NCBI GenBank assembly: GCA_000467715.1
Contig: AJFK01000357.1
Span: 1 to 51,169, forward strand
Direction of reading: 5' to 3'
Source of the DNA: Hysterium pulicare CBS 123377
Lineage: Eukaryota; Ascomycota; Dothideomycetes; Hysteriales; Hysteriaceae
DNA length: 51,169 nucleotides
The notes under the pieces are model-generated. The model was not told the DNA's origin. It did no database searches and saw nothing but the letters and a program-made list of their open reading frames with translations. This document shows, piece after piece, positions 12,501 through 23,440 of the stretch; within the stretch, counting starts at the first letter, position 1, and each line of letters opens with the position of its first letter. The position numbers and the translations under genes were made by a program.

Positions 12501-13801
12501 ACATCTTGCGGCAATAGGTGCCACGATCAACGAGCGGACCACTCGATCGAGCATGCAAACAGAATGATTTGGTACGTTGCAGCCTTCTTTTGGTCACCGG
12601 GTGGGAGTCGAAATTTTACGACGTCACCTGGCTATAAATGGCGGGGAGGAGCTTCATCCCCGCATTCTTAGCACATCCCGGCACATTTGACGCCTCGAGA
12701 CGCTTGCTCCGCCCGTCACCCTTTGTTGTTTCGATCACATGCTGACATGCAATTTTCGCCTCATCAGTGGTTTCTGTACGTCTTCAATCATCCAAGATGC
12801 ACCTCGTCAGCTGAAAGCAGCAATTGACAAGTGAAACGCACAACAGGCTCCCGCGAACAGAATTATCGACCCAAAGACTGCGCGATTTGCCATGCGTGGC
12901 TTACGATTCGCCCGGGTAAAGGGTTCTGGGAAGGCGGTCAGGGTAAGTTTTGTTATGATTTTCTTTGGCATGCTGTTCCTTGCAAGCACATCAAAGCGCA
13001 TGGAAGAATTATGCGCATCGCCTGTCGGGCTGTTGTTGCTGGCCCGTCGTTGGCGGTCCGATCTCCCATTCTGGTCAGCAGAGCACCACGCGCATCTCTC
13101 AAAACCACATGGCCTTCCTCGCCCATCGTCCATGCCGGCGGACATGCTGCGGAGCGTGGCCCGCAAGGATTGTTCCTTGACGTGTTTCGTTCATGTCGGA
13201 GCGGCGCGTCATGAAGTCAATCTCCCCCTAGCCAGCCCTTGCGAAACACATTTCCCTTCTTCCCCGACGGTAGCGTAAACTCAATTCCCATCGCCCTTGA
13301 TCATAAGTGAGGCCTAAAACAGCGATGTTCTTCCGCCTCCGGGAATGCACGATTCAAGCGCGGTCAGCTGGCAATTGGTCGCATTCCTTTGCTCCGGATC
13401 GGCGCAAGCGGGCTTTCTGGATATTTTGGACCCACATTGAGCCTCCGTCGCCGATCACACACCGCCACAACGGTTACTCCCATACCCAAACACTCGTGGC
13501 GCTTTCGACAGGCCCGGAGTTTCCCTATTTCCAGTCGCACATGATGTCCAGAAAACCGTTATCTTGTCGTTATGAATGTGCATGACTGATCGTCGTTCTT
13601 ATGCAGGTACCAGAGATCCGACCAAAATGTCTAGAAAAGGTAAACCATCCCAACAACAAACCTCGCTGCCGAGTTAGACGCGTAATATCGAACATGACCT
13701 GTCACCTTGAAAATCTTTGTTGAAAGACCCTAATCTGACTGCATTTCTCATTAGACCCACGCAAATACAAGCGTAGACCTGGCACGAAACCAACCTCTTG
13801 A
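9551..13801 (+). CDS. CCCH / RWD-like / CHY zinc-finger protein (14 exons)
   Basis: Exons: 9551-9608, 9676-9780, 9985-11556, 11607-11694, 11754-11866, 11947-11994, 12096-12127, 12244-12332, 12390-12425, 12518-12571, 12768-12775, 12847-12942, 13607-13639, 13755-13801. They sum to 2379 nt, or 792 residues, and every junction keeps frame. In order: a CCCH finger (C47-x8-C56-x5-C62-x3-H66) spliced across exons 2 and 3; a possible RWD-like domain near residues 120-210 with a DYPKGGKP motif; a Ser-rich linker; paired-Cys zinc ribbons (CDRCKD, CKKC, CSQC, CREC); then a CHY finger from about residue 683 (GQELPNRGRCNHY, FSCCEKVFACDRCHD, CGFCSREQNYRPKDC, CAICHAW). The basic tail ends at TGA 13799-13801. 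CHY domains bind several Zn ions. Proteins such as Pirh2 pair CHY with RING, but no RING is seen here. A role in RNA binding (CCCH) or ubiquitin-type contacts (RWD) is inference. Oddities are an 8-nt microexon and a 664-nt intron. Confidence 0.85.
12768..12775 (+). other. 8-nt microexon of the CHY gene
   Basis: The exon is TGGTTTCT, flanked by AG (12766-12767) and GTACGT (12776 on). The upstream exon ends in TG and the downstream exon starts with GC. Joining all three gives TGT GGT TTC TGC, or Cys-Gly-Phe-Cys, exactly where the CHY family has CGxC before SREQNYRP. Leaving it out shifts the frame. Both zinc-ligand Cys codons are split by the two flanking introns. Confidence 0.7.
12943..13606 (+). 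other. Unusually long (664-nt) intron in the CHY gene
   Basis: It is bounded by GTAAGT and TTATGCAG, with a possible branch site (GACTGAT) about 20 nt before the acceptor. The flanking exons join cleanly (GGQ-G-TRDPTKMSRK). The other introns of this gene are 50-204 nt. A loose ATGATG...CTGA pair near 13540-13590 recalls C/D snoRNA boxes, but box C is imperfect and the spacing too short. No independent gene is claimed inside it. Confidence 0.6.
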
Positions 13802-16295
13802 GCAAAATAAGAACCTTCCCGAGCATGTGGGTACGGATGTCAGACATAGGGCATGGTACCTGAGCATTATCAAATATTTTCATCATCGAATGCGTATCCA
13901 ATCCACAATGTTTCTCCATAGGCCTTCCAGAATCGTTAATGCCAACTCCCGTGGTGGACATGATGAAAACCACGGTGCTCGAGAATTGGAGATTCATTGC
14001 GGCAGCTCCATCTTCTGGCCCACCATAAAAGACCGGATGACCATCCGCCTAACTTCAGGAAGAAAATACAGCATGTCTTTTACTCCGGCTGAACGCCGAG
14101 CCGTAATAATGCTAATCGTAAACTATCGTGCACAGCTCTTCTTATGGTCTTAGTTCTGTATTTAGAAGGCCTTATTTGCTAGATTTGCAAAGATTAATAC
14201 CCGATATAGCAATCATTAACCAATTGATCGGCAGCCGTTTTGTGCTCGGTGTTCAGCCGGAGTAAAAGAGATGCTGTATCTCGGGTTCGTGATCCACTTT
14301 TCTGCCCGGGCATGAAAACCAAACAAGTGATCATGGCTCTAACCCCACAATTTCCCTTAACAAGCTTTCCTGATCCCTCGGACGAATGCAACCGTCGCCC
14401 GAAAAGGGAGAATTGGATCCTGACATTGCTTCGAGCACTCTTTCACATGTGCCGAACGCCATCGAAAATTTGATAGTCGCCACTTTTATGTCTCACCTGC
14501 CTCCGCAATTTTTGCGCCGTCTCTGGTGGCTGTTGTCAAGTGAGCAGTTGGTGTCGGGTTGCTCCGGATGCAACGCCATATCCACTTTTTTCCGATTCAC
14601 ATGCTCGTGCGGTTCGGACAATCAAAGGCGTTTTCATGTGGAGATTTTCCGGGTACCTTCAACCGATGTTCTTCCGAGTAAGCTCACTTGAAGTCCAGAC
14701 AAGTCTTTTCAGCTTTCAATAACGCCAAGTCGTGGAACGCGTTTGCTACACGTATGTACGGCTGTGGCCCAGACCGTGAGTTTGCAATCTCAGTTCCTTG
14801 CTGACGGAATGCTGTTTTATTCCGAATCGGTACTTTTGATGCAGGTACCAGAGTAAACTCTGCGCAGACTTACTAATCACCATCCTGACACTCTTTTCCA
14901 CAAATCTTTCAACATTATTGGTAGTTCGAACTACGTACCATCCAATTAGAATCCTTCCAACACCCACAGAAAAACAACGGTTTCAAAACCCAGCTTGGCA
15001 GCTTTGCTTAAAATATCTCATACCAAGATTTTACAATTCAGCGTTTTTGTTTTCGATTGATTCTAAATGACAAGGTTGATTAGATTAAATATCAAAATAT
15101 CATATGCAGGGACTTGTTAGACATCGTTCGCGAGGCGAGGCGGATGTCAAGTCAGGTCAAGGTTTCTTTTTCGGTTAGCTTGGCTGGCCCTGCTGGGTTA
15201 GGATGTATACTTCCGGTGGATGAATTCTACTGAGAGCTCTTTTACTGAACTCCAATCCATGGCCTGAGGTATAGGTAGGTGTATAGATCAGGCCGAGTAC
15301 TTTATGTAAGTAATGTATTCTACGTTCGAGATTCCACTCGTCTTGGATCCTAGGTAGGTAGGTAGGCATTTGGAGACGTCGGTACCATGTAATCCATTTC
15401 TGCAAAGCCAACTTTACAGCATAACCCTCACATCTCTCTAGTTTCATTCAATTATCTTTCCATTTCCATCCCAGTATTCGTGAGACGTTGTTCTTTTAAT
15501 GCTAATCAAACAATCCTCTATTGAGGAGTTCTCAATTAACATGTTTTTCAAAAAGCTTTCCAAGGGGATGGTGGGCTTCGACAACCGTCCATCAACCCAA
15601 CTAACAACCCCTTTTCTCATTCTGGCTCATCTCACCCTCCGAACATATATCAGCACATTACTCTCACTCGTCCCATCCCATCACGAGATACCCACCTCTC
15701 TACATCCTCTTCCCCTTTCCCTTTCCCTTTTCCCAGACTTTCGTAGTCCTTGATTTCCTCTCCGCTTTGCACATTTCGATGTCTGCGGAGGGAAAAGGCT
15801 GGTGGAACCTAATTAATTCCCCTTTCCCTCATCATCAATCCCAACTCCCTGAGCGCAACGAGGATCTATTTTAGACACCAGGACGGGACTGCTGCCCTTG
15901 AGGGTTTCTATGCTAGTCATCAATACAACGCGAGGGCATTCCCCCCTTTTACGTTAATACTGATTGTATCAATATTTAAACCCATCAGCAAAACTGATGG
16001 ATCCCAGCATGACTAAAGCAATATATCTAACTTCAAACTTCTCATTTTCATTCGTTATCTACGTGCCCATTCCTGGTCTTCGGGTTCGGAATGGTGGCCT
16101 AATACATGTCTTATCGGCTCTTAAAGTGATACCACCCTCACATCAAGGCAGTGAAGCCTTGCAGCACCATACTACAACCCAGAAACTAACCTCAGGATCT
16201 CGAGTCACTCTCGGTCCTCCTAATATTTCCACCCCCATCCAGCTCGACCTATGTATGTGAGCCCCACGGGGACATATACACGGCAGGGACACAGC
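13802..16295. other. Intergenic, low-complexity patches only
   Basis: About 2.5 kb between the ends of two convergent genes with no supported coding region. It holds a (TAGG)4 microsatellite at 15351-15366 and a pyrimidine-rich, CCCTTT-repeating stretch at about 15590-15770. Several short AT-rich segments occur near 14150-15120. Confidence 0.5.
15351..15366. repeat. (TAGG)4 microsatellite
   Basis: Four perfect tandem copies of TAGG, with a looser GGTATAGGTAGG nearby at about 15267-15278. It lies in intergenic DNA and no function is suggested. Confidence 0.8.
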
Positions 16296-19200
16296 CTAGA
16301 AGTCATTTTCATCGCTTCCGGCGATAATGACATTGTTAACCTATCACGACATTAGCATCGATTCCTCGTCTTTGGTAGCACTCGCTAGAAAGCAAGGCGA
16401 AGAACAAAAATGTGCGCGAGGACCAAGGTAAGGAAATCCGGTCCGCTTTGCTCTCTTCTGCCCAGTAAGAAGGGCGGCGTAAGGAGGGCTGGAGCTGGGG
16501 TATTACAGAGGGCGAAATAGGAATATGCGAGATGCGAGATGCGAAGATGGGGAAGCGCTTTCCCCGAGCCCAAGTCGCCGGGAAGCAGAGAAAGTGTACA
16601 GGCACAGGGAAGACGGGGGACCGCGTATGCCGATTTTGGCGTATAGCGTGTGTCACCCTTGACTCCGCTCCAGTGTTCCGCTCCAGTGATAGAAACACAA
16701 TAGATGGCTGGGAGTACGAAGATAGGACAAACTGGGGGTGGTAGGGAAGCCACCACGATGGTACGAGATTCTGTGGGCAACGTGACACGCGCAGTGGAAG
16801 GAAAACCCGGGTTCAAACACAGCATGAAAGCTGTCAAGGTGGTGTAACGGCGTTCAGACAATCCCGCAGAAAGTGATTCTTGGAACGAGGAAACGTAGCA
16901 ATTGCTGGACAATGCGGAGACGAAAACGGAAATATGAAAGATGTGAGATGGGGATCCGTACCTTCAGCACCATTCTGCAAAGTTGCGTCGCCAGCAACAA
17001 TTGCTGCCGTTTCGAGATCAAAGGATCGATCACGAAATGCTCGCGCATATCTGTTCACCCATTCATTAGCACAATCATTTCCCGAAAATCAGACCCCATG
17101 ATCGATGACGCGCATATAGCGCACAAAACTACCAAATTCATCGATGGCGTTTTGTAGGACGAAAAAGAAAACATGCAAAAACGGTTCTTGGCCAAGCCAG
17201 TATGTGTAGGCGGGAAAGACGTGGGGGAACCGCCAACGAACTCCGATGGCGTTTGACTGGGGCATGCATGTATATGTGCACAGTAGAGCAAAGAGTCCAA
17301 CGCGTCGGTAATGCGCGTTCGATGACTGCGGTAAGCCGCAAGCGAGGACCCGCTATAGATAATGTCGAGGCTTTTTAGTGTGCATAAGAGAAGGGTGCAA
17401 TGATTCTCGAACAAGAGATCGGCATCGGAAATCGTGGGCTGGGAATAGGAAATCTATTGGATGGTAAAACTCACCGTTACTCCCGGTTTGCATACAATCA
17501 ACACCTAACCGAGTGTTCTTCTCTTTGACTTGTCGAGATTTGATAGCTGCTAGCGTCTCAATGGGACTGAGACCGGAATTCTCAGCAAGAGCCATAGGCA
17601 CGGCATCTAAAGCGTCCGCAAAGGCACGCATAGCGTATTGCTCAAGACCAGGGCTCTGCAGGGTTCTGTCAGGACTTGTCGATACTAAGCCGGTGCTGAT
17701 GGTCTATCTTACCTTGACTGCTGCATCTTCTACTGCAAGTGAGCATGCTATTTCAGCAGCACCACCCCCGTAGACTATGCGGTTATCTTTAACAAGATTT
17801 CGGACTACGCAGAGGGCATCGTGCAGTGAGCGTTTAGCTTCGTCAATGATCTGTATGAACTCTCGGATTAGAAGAGCACTTGACCAAGCCAGATGCAATA
17901 AGATACGCAACCCAAACTTATCACAGAGGTTGATCCGATGGGAATAAAGGGAAGATCACATACCATCTTGTTGCTTCCTCGAACGAATACAGTAACCGCC
18001 CGAGTGTTTGCACACTCCTCGATCACAAGCATCTTATCTCTCGTCGTTCCGAATGTCATCTCTCTTACTATACCAGCGGTGCCCAGCTTCTCTTCACTTA
18101 GGTCCTCGAAGCGCGGTACTATTCTTCCGTTCGTGGCGATAGCAATAAGCTCAATTTCGGGACCACCAACCCATCTTACAGCCGGTAATTTGTTGGTAAG
18201 GAGAAGATGGTTGGCCTCATCATCAAACCCCCATTGACATATCACAACGTTTGCTCCAGTAGCTTTGATTTGGTCAATCATTTCGGTGAACTTGCCGGAC
18301 TCATACTTCTGTAATCGCTTGAACTCCTCGACTGTCGTGATGTCCAGTTTATGCTTGGTCTTTGGTTTTGGTGGCTCGAAGGCACATGTGAGAATGGCCA
18401 GCTTGGCGTCACGCACTTCAGACGGCATCTGGGGGTGCGAAAAGTCCTTGTCTATTATGACTCCCTTCACCAGAAGCGTATCTTCTAGTGACCCCCCCAT
18501 CTTTCCGTCTACTTTGATCAGCTCGAAATCGACATCCTTTCGGTCCAGGTCCGCCACGGATAAGACAGCGTCGACTGCGATCTGTGCAAACTGGTCGTGT
18601 GCTTTGGAGACGATCTTGCTTCCCAGGCTGGTCTTAGCGACTTTGAAGAGGTTCTCCGTGTGCTCTTTCGTAAAAGGTATGGAGTCACTGATCTTATCGA
18701 GCTCCGCAACCGCTACCTCACAGGCTTCGTCGTAACCATCCGCTATCCTGATGGGATGAATACCCTTGTCGATAAGGTCCGCAGCTTGTTCGAGAAGTGC
18801 TCCAGCGAGCACAACGACACCTGTTGTGCCATCCCCTATTTCGTCATCCTGGGATCTGGAGAGCTCTACCAATAGCTTTGCGACGTGATTCGAGATTTCC
18901 ATCTGTGGTACCCATTAGAGATATTCAGGCGGAAAACACTTCCTGGTCATGCATACTTGCGATAGAATCGTAGCTCCATCATTTGTGACTGTGATGTCCC
19001 CGTCTGGTGATATCAGAATCTTGTCGAGACCCCGCGGCCCCTGCGTTGACTCGTCAGTTTCCGCCTCCCTTCCACATAGGCGAACATCATACCAGAGAAG
19101 TCTTGACAATATTTGCAACTGTTCTTGCAGCCAAAATATGTGACTTCACTGCCTCATTGCCATGTTGTCGTTTCTTCTTGCCTTGGCTAGATATCCAGTC

Positions 19201-19404
19201 AGCATCTCCAGAGCGCGGACCAAAGCTCCCTGCAATCCCTCGAGGTCACATACTCTCTGACAATGATAAACGGCCTTCCAGACTCATCCTTCATCACCTG
19301 GGCTATTTTTTCACTGGATCAGTTGTACGTTCCTAGGTGCGGGGCTCGAGAGTGCGCGGAAAGGATGAGGAAATACCGTTTGACATATCAAGTTCTACAG
19401 ACAT
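16296..19404 (-). CDS. CCT5: T-complex protein 1 subunit epsilon (CCT5)
   Basis: Nine exons on the minus strand: 19404-19377, 19302-19254, 19186-19093, 19040-18957, 18902-17964, 17850-17713, 17655-17475, 17050-16962 and 16340-16296. They total 1647 nt, or 548 residues, the normal CCT subunit length. The protein is one of eight subunits of the cytosolic TRiC/CCT ring that folds actin, tubulin and other proteins using ATP. Visible group II chaperonin motifs are GPRGLDKIL (58-66), NDGAT (77-81), [12 protein letters not shown] (from 108) and YGGGAAE (425-431). Epsilon-specific stretches include [20 protein letters not shown] and [19 protein letters not shown]. The C-terminal VNNVIIAGS lies alone in a 15-codon last exon beyond a 621-nt intron; another intron is 424 nt. 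Both long introns carry TGCTAATG just upstream of their acceptors. The second exon could instead start 5 nt later (CCCAG acceptor), but that breaks the frame unless the donor also moves; the chosen site gives SNAQVMKDE. Confidence 0.95.
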
Positions 19405-19884
19405 CGGATGTTAGCAAATTTATATATTGCAGCAATACTATGCAATTTCAAAGCTAGTTCAAGCTTTCTGGGTGCCTTGGATACATACGCATCGCCATCT
19501 TCTCGCTGAACCTCTCTGGGGATTCCAAACTCTCTTCGAAGGTTCTTCAATTGATCTGAAGGTAAAATAGAGACAAGACGGTTCAAGGTGGCAGTTGTGG
19601 TGGTATAAACGCGTGAAGGAATTATTGGTGATGTTGCGGCTCTTTAAAATTTCTGGAGAACGTGAATCTGCGCCAAGACCATCGCTCGTGTCTACGCGAC
19701 CCCTGCCTCCAACCTCATCATTTACCCACCACCACAATCACAAACAGCTTCATCCCACCTCACCACCAGCTCGCACCATTGCGCATTCTGTCAATTGACC
19801 TCAATACGTATCTCATCTATCACCAGAAGCTTTTACTTCGTCCATTACTTCACCTCACATCGCGCTCGGCGCTTAAAGTGAGAG
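19405..19884. promoter_or_regulatory. Shared divergent promoter region of CCT5 and the HP1 gene
   Basis: Only 480 nt separate the two start codons, which face apart. It must hold both core promoters unless they lie inside the genes. A GAAGGTTC element at 19538-19545 fits the GAAnnTTC core of a heat-shock element, which would suit a chaperonin gene, but one short match is weak. Part of this interval is an ATG-less open frame on the minus strand (about 19395-19635). Confidence 0.5.
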
Positions 19885-20874
19885 ATGCCTCCTCGTAAGT
19901 CCACCCCTCGTTCAGCTTAGAATTTGGGACAGCTTCACTGACAAAAATGGGTATATCAGCTCTTGTCGAAGACGAATCAGCATCAGAGGAAGAGATCCCA
20001 TTCCGCGAGAAGATTACGAAGGCGGACGAGGACGACGACGCAGAGGAAGACGAAGAAGCGGACGAAGAAGCGGACGAGTACGCGCCACTTCATTCACCTA
20101 AGGTCGCATCGCATTGACATTGCTGGTAGATACGTTGTAGAGAAGATCCTCAGCCATGCGTTCAATGAGGAGGTAAGGAGCTTCCTTGCCCAACCCTGGC
20201 GCAAACAACAGTTGACGCGGATTTAGGGCACTTGTCTATACGAGGTCAAGTGGCTGGGTTACGAGAAAAAGGCGGACAGAACGTGGGAGCCAGAATCTAA
20301 TCTGTAAGTCATAACTGTACACAAATGCACGAGTGAAACCGCATTCTAACGGATCCGCGCTCGCAGGGATGGTGCAGTCGACATTCTGAAAGAATACCAC
20401 GAGTCCATCGGCGGGCGTCCAGTCGCCGGAGAAGCCAAAACGAAGAAACGCGGCCGTCGGAAGACCAAAGGCGAAGAGGAGGAAGCAGCGACAACACCCG
20501 CCAGCTCCGCGAAAAAGGTGAAGACCGAGAAGGAATGGTCACCACCGCCCGGATCCTGGGAAAAAGACGTTGACTACATAGAGACGGTAGAAGAACAGGT
20601 GGATCATGTGACGGGCGAGAAGCAGCGCTTCGCATATGTGACATGGAACAACGGGAGAAAAACGAGCCACACTCTGGAACTCCTCTACAGGAAGTGTCCA
20701 CAGAAGATGCTGCAATACTACGAACAGCACCTGTAAGTTCTCCACATCCCTTCAACCTCTGAGAAGATCAAACCGAGTAACATTGCTTGTTTTACTGTCG
20801 TTTCTAGGGTCTTCAAAATCAGCGAGGACTTCAAAGATGTCAAGAGCGAGACTAACGGAGATGCCGACTACTAG
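19885..20874 (+). CDS. Heterochromatin protein 1 homologue (chromo + chromoshadow)
   Basis: Six exons (19885-19894, 19960-20077, 20130-20172, 20227-20303, 20367-20732, 20808-20874) give 226 residues. An acidic N-terminal tail (25-43) leads into a chromodomain (43-90) with the methyl-lysine aromatic cage residues in place: Y44 of EYVVEK, W66 and Y69 of VKWLGY, then TWEPESNL. A basic hinge (KKRGRRK, KKVK) follows. The chromoshadow domain (about 145-207) ends in CPQKMLQYYEQHLVF. HP1 proteins bind histone H3 methylated on lysine 9 and dimerise through the chromoshadow domain to build silent chromatin; Neurospora HPO and Aspergillus HepA are the fungal examples. The first exon has only ten coding bases. 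It diverges from CCT5 across a 480-nt spacer. Confidence 0.93.
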
Positions 20875-21859
20875 AATAATTAGGTACACATAAACGCTGT
20901 GTGCCGAGCAAGTCTCTTCACATACGGTATCTGGACTTCGACTCTTCAACCCGCTCCTGTCACGTGGTCATTCAAGCGTTCCCAGATCTATCCCTGTTGG
21001 TTTTTCTTCTTTGAATTCAGCTTCACTTTTCAAAAGGAATGGCGCAGGTGGTCTTTCCCGGCTACTTGATTCGAAATTCCCCACACATGTTGGTCCTTTC
21101 ATGGTCCCGCGGATTTGTACTTTACATCACCCTCTATAGCGGATTGAACTAGCCTGGTAATTACTGAAGGCAGATGTACTCATTGGGAGCTATCTTGGGC
21201 CTTTAGCCATTCCAACTCTGCTCATGGGGCCTCACCGGAATCTACGGATATTCCCTTCCATCTGCTGACTGATTGAATCAAGCTTTCAACTTATTTCCTT
21301 CGACACCACTCTCCTGAGATCTCGATTCATGAGTCTATGGGGGTCACCCCAGACCATGTCGAACGTCGAACGACTCAGGTAAACATCATCCTAGTTTCTT
21401 TGCCACTTATTTAACTTGGACCTCACAGCACTTAAAGGTAGGCGACACTTTCGGAATGAGTGATCATAGTTGTTGTGTTCATTGATGATGTAAACAATAA
21501 AGGCTTGGGTATCCAACGAAGCAAGCTACAATGCAATTTGCTTGCGCTACGCTTCATTAACTCTCGCTCATAGAAATGCAAACCCAGTTCGGACCCCGAT
21601 CAATCGTAGTCGTAGCCCAGCCCGTGATGCCAAACGCCGACCCGCTATGCCATGCCAATGGGAAAAAATAATCCGCAAGCCGAATGAAGACCAACCCCAT
21701 ATCGACATTGACTCTCCCCTGTTTTGTATGTATATTCATGAACTCATAACAATCCCCTTCCCTTTTCATCTCACCACATTCAAGTCCACATACCTATCCA
21801 CCACCTCCCATGAAGCACTACTCCGAAGCGTAGTATCCCAAGGCAAAGAGGCGATGTGT
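20875..21859. other. Intergenic, no gene seen
   Basis: This is the 3' region of the HP1 gene followed by the 3' side of the microprotein gene on the other strand. Open frames are short and show no recognisable product. Confidence 0.5.
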
Positions 21860-22003
21860 TTACACCTCCGTAACATCGCTAACACTGCTCGCGGCCCCGC
21901 CAACCGCCATCCGCGTTTGTAGGTAGTAGATTACGTATGCGATGAGAGCGATCAGGATGAAGAGGATCAGGATGATGAGGAAGATGACGATGTTGCGCTT
22001 CAT
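21860..22003 (-). CDS. Small single-pass membrane protein (47 residues)
   Basis: ATG at 22003 has a good context (GCAAACATGA) and reads to TAA at 21862-21860. The product starts MKRN, has a continuous hydrophobic helix of about 25 residues (IVIFLIILILFILIALIAYVIYYL), shown here only to mark its extent at residues 5-28, then a short tail rich in A, G, S and V. The charge pattern (K2, R3 before the helix) fits a tail-exposed single-pass protein. No family is recognised. The composition is too coherent for random sequence, and a 5'-leader-like C/T-rich stretch precedes it on the minus strand. It resembles in design, not clearly in sequence, the small membrane protein at 39549-39740. Confidence 0.6.
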   Translation of the reverse strand: MKRNIVIFLIILILFILIALIAYVIYYLQTRMAVGGAASSVSDVTEV

Positions 22004-23440
22004 GTTTGCGGGTGAGAGCTCTAAAGAAGAGAGGCTCGAGTGTGGTGTGTAACGGGTGTGGGAGTCGCTTGGTTGGTTGAATGCAAAGATTTGAGAGTCG
22101 GGGCAACGGTGAAGCTTCGAGCGAGAAGTGTTTGGAGAGTGCTTGGAGGGAGAGGATGTATCGTTGGAAGGTTGACTGTTTGTGGGATGTTTGGCTTGAC
22201 GGAGCGGAGCTTCGGCTTAAGAATGGATGGTGATGAAGATCTGGATGAATGTTAGTGAAGGACTCTTTCATAATTTCAGAAGCTGCACTCACCCTTAGCA
22301 ATCCCAGATTCAATATCTCAAACCGTAGTAATGTTTGGATGTTTGTTGTTGTTGTCGTTGTCAAATAATAGCTTGCCAACACAGCAAACTTGTCAAAGCT
22401 TCAGATCGGTCTCGTCTCGGCGCACGAACTCAAGTGATTTCTCGGTCCGAAGTAGTGATGGCAACACGAAGGTAGTTCAATCAGTGTCGCAGATATGCAG
22501 TGGAAGAGAAAGAATGGATTTGCAGCTCGGAAGGCTACTTTTGAAGGTGCAAGAAACGTGGGGTGGTTGGCATCATGGAGGGGTTGGCACTAAAAAATCC
22601 GTGTGGCTGGTGGCTGGGGAAAGTTGTGGCTGGGGCGGGAGATCGACAGGGGAACCAACCTCGATCATGGAACAACAAAGTCGACCCTGAAACGTTTGCA
22701 TACATCGTCATCGCAGCCAGAGCTCGAAATAATTGTGTCTTGTTTGTTGGGGCATCTCCAGTGGAGCTGCAACGAGTTCGGAGAGAGTTCAGACGGAAAT
22801 CCAGGCCTTTCCTTCTTTGAGCGAATTATTTTGTATTATCCCAAGCAGCATTCCGTACGACGTTTTCTTGCTATTAGAAGAATAGATACATCAAACCGGA
22901 ATAGGCAGACGTTTGTCTTGTCAAAATGTGAGACTCAGACTAAATCAGCTTTCCCCTTATTGTTTACTGTGTACGCTGGGCTCCGACCAAACAAGTCACT
23001 TTAGAATCTTCCACAAAAGAACTTAGAGGTTCATGTATAGGTGCGATGGAGAATATGTCCTTGCCAGCCAATGCTGAAATGATATATGATGGTCATGATA
23101 CCCTGGGATAATATTTCAAAGCTCTATCCACCACCGCAGGTAGGTACTTCAGACGGAGTGTATTACTGATTGCGCAGACTATAGTCCAGATCCAATGAAC
23201 CACTCTACAATGTAGGGAAATCCACATCAATGTACACTAAGATTTCTGTTTCTTTCTTGACCATATTTTCCTTTTACATGAAAAGCCACACTTGGCGCAG
23301 CTCATTTAAGCATCCACTCAACCAATCAGCTAAGCGCAAACATCCAAGCATTCACAACCTCGCAGGCACCAAAAACACATCTCCAAAAGTTCAGCCTGGA
23401 CTTCCGATCCACAGGTAACCTTACTCCAAGGACCAGCGGC
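22004..23440. other. Intergenic, between divergent genes
   Basis: It contains the presumed promoters of the microprotein (-) and of the pseudokinase gene (+). Open frames are short with no domain signature. The last 60 bases before 23441 are C/A-rich, as expected for a leader. Confidence 0.5.

Noticed and set aside
12892-13278. 128-codon frame inside the CHY gene
   Set aside because: It runs from exon 12 into the long intron in a different frame. The conserved CHY reading and the GTAAGT donor explain the region better.
13540-13590. ATGATG ... CTGA boxes resembling a C/D snoRNA in the CHY intron
   Set aside because: Box C is imperfect, spacing is about 40 nt, there are no C'/D' boxes and no terminal stem was seen.
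16385-16912. 175-codon minus-strand frame
   Set aside because: It lies inside the last CCT5 intron, which is fixed by the conserved exons on both sides. No protein family resemblance.
21879-22382. 167-codon minus-strand frame overlapping the microprotein
   Set aside because: His/Leu/Pro/Ser-rich and lacking any domain. The 47-codon frame inside it has a better start context and a coherent membrane helix.
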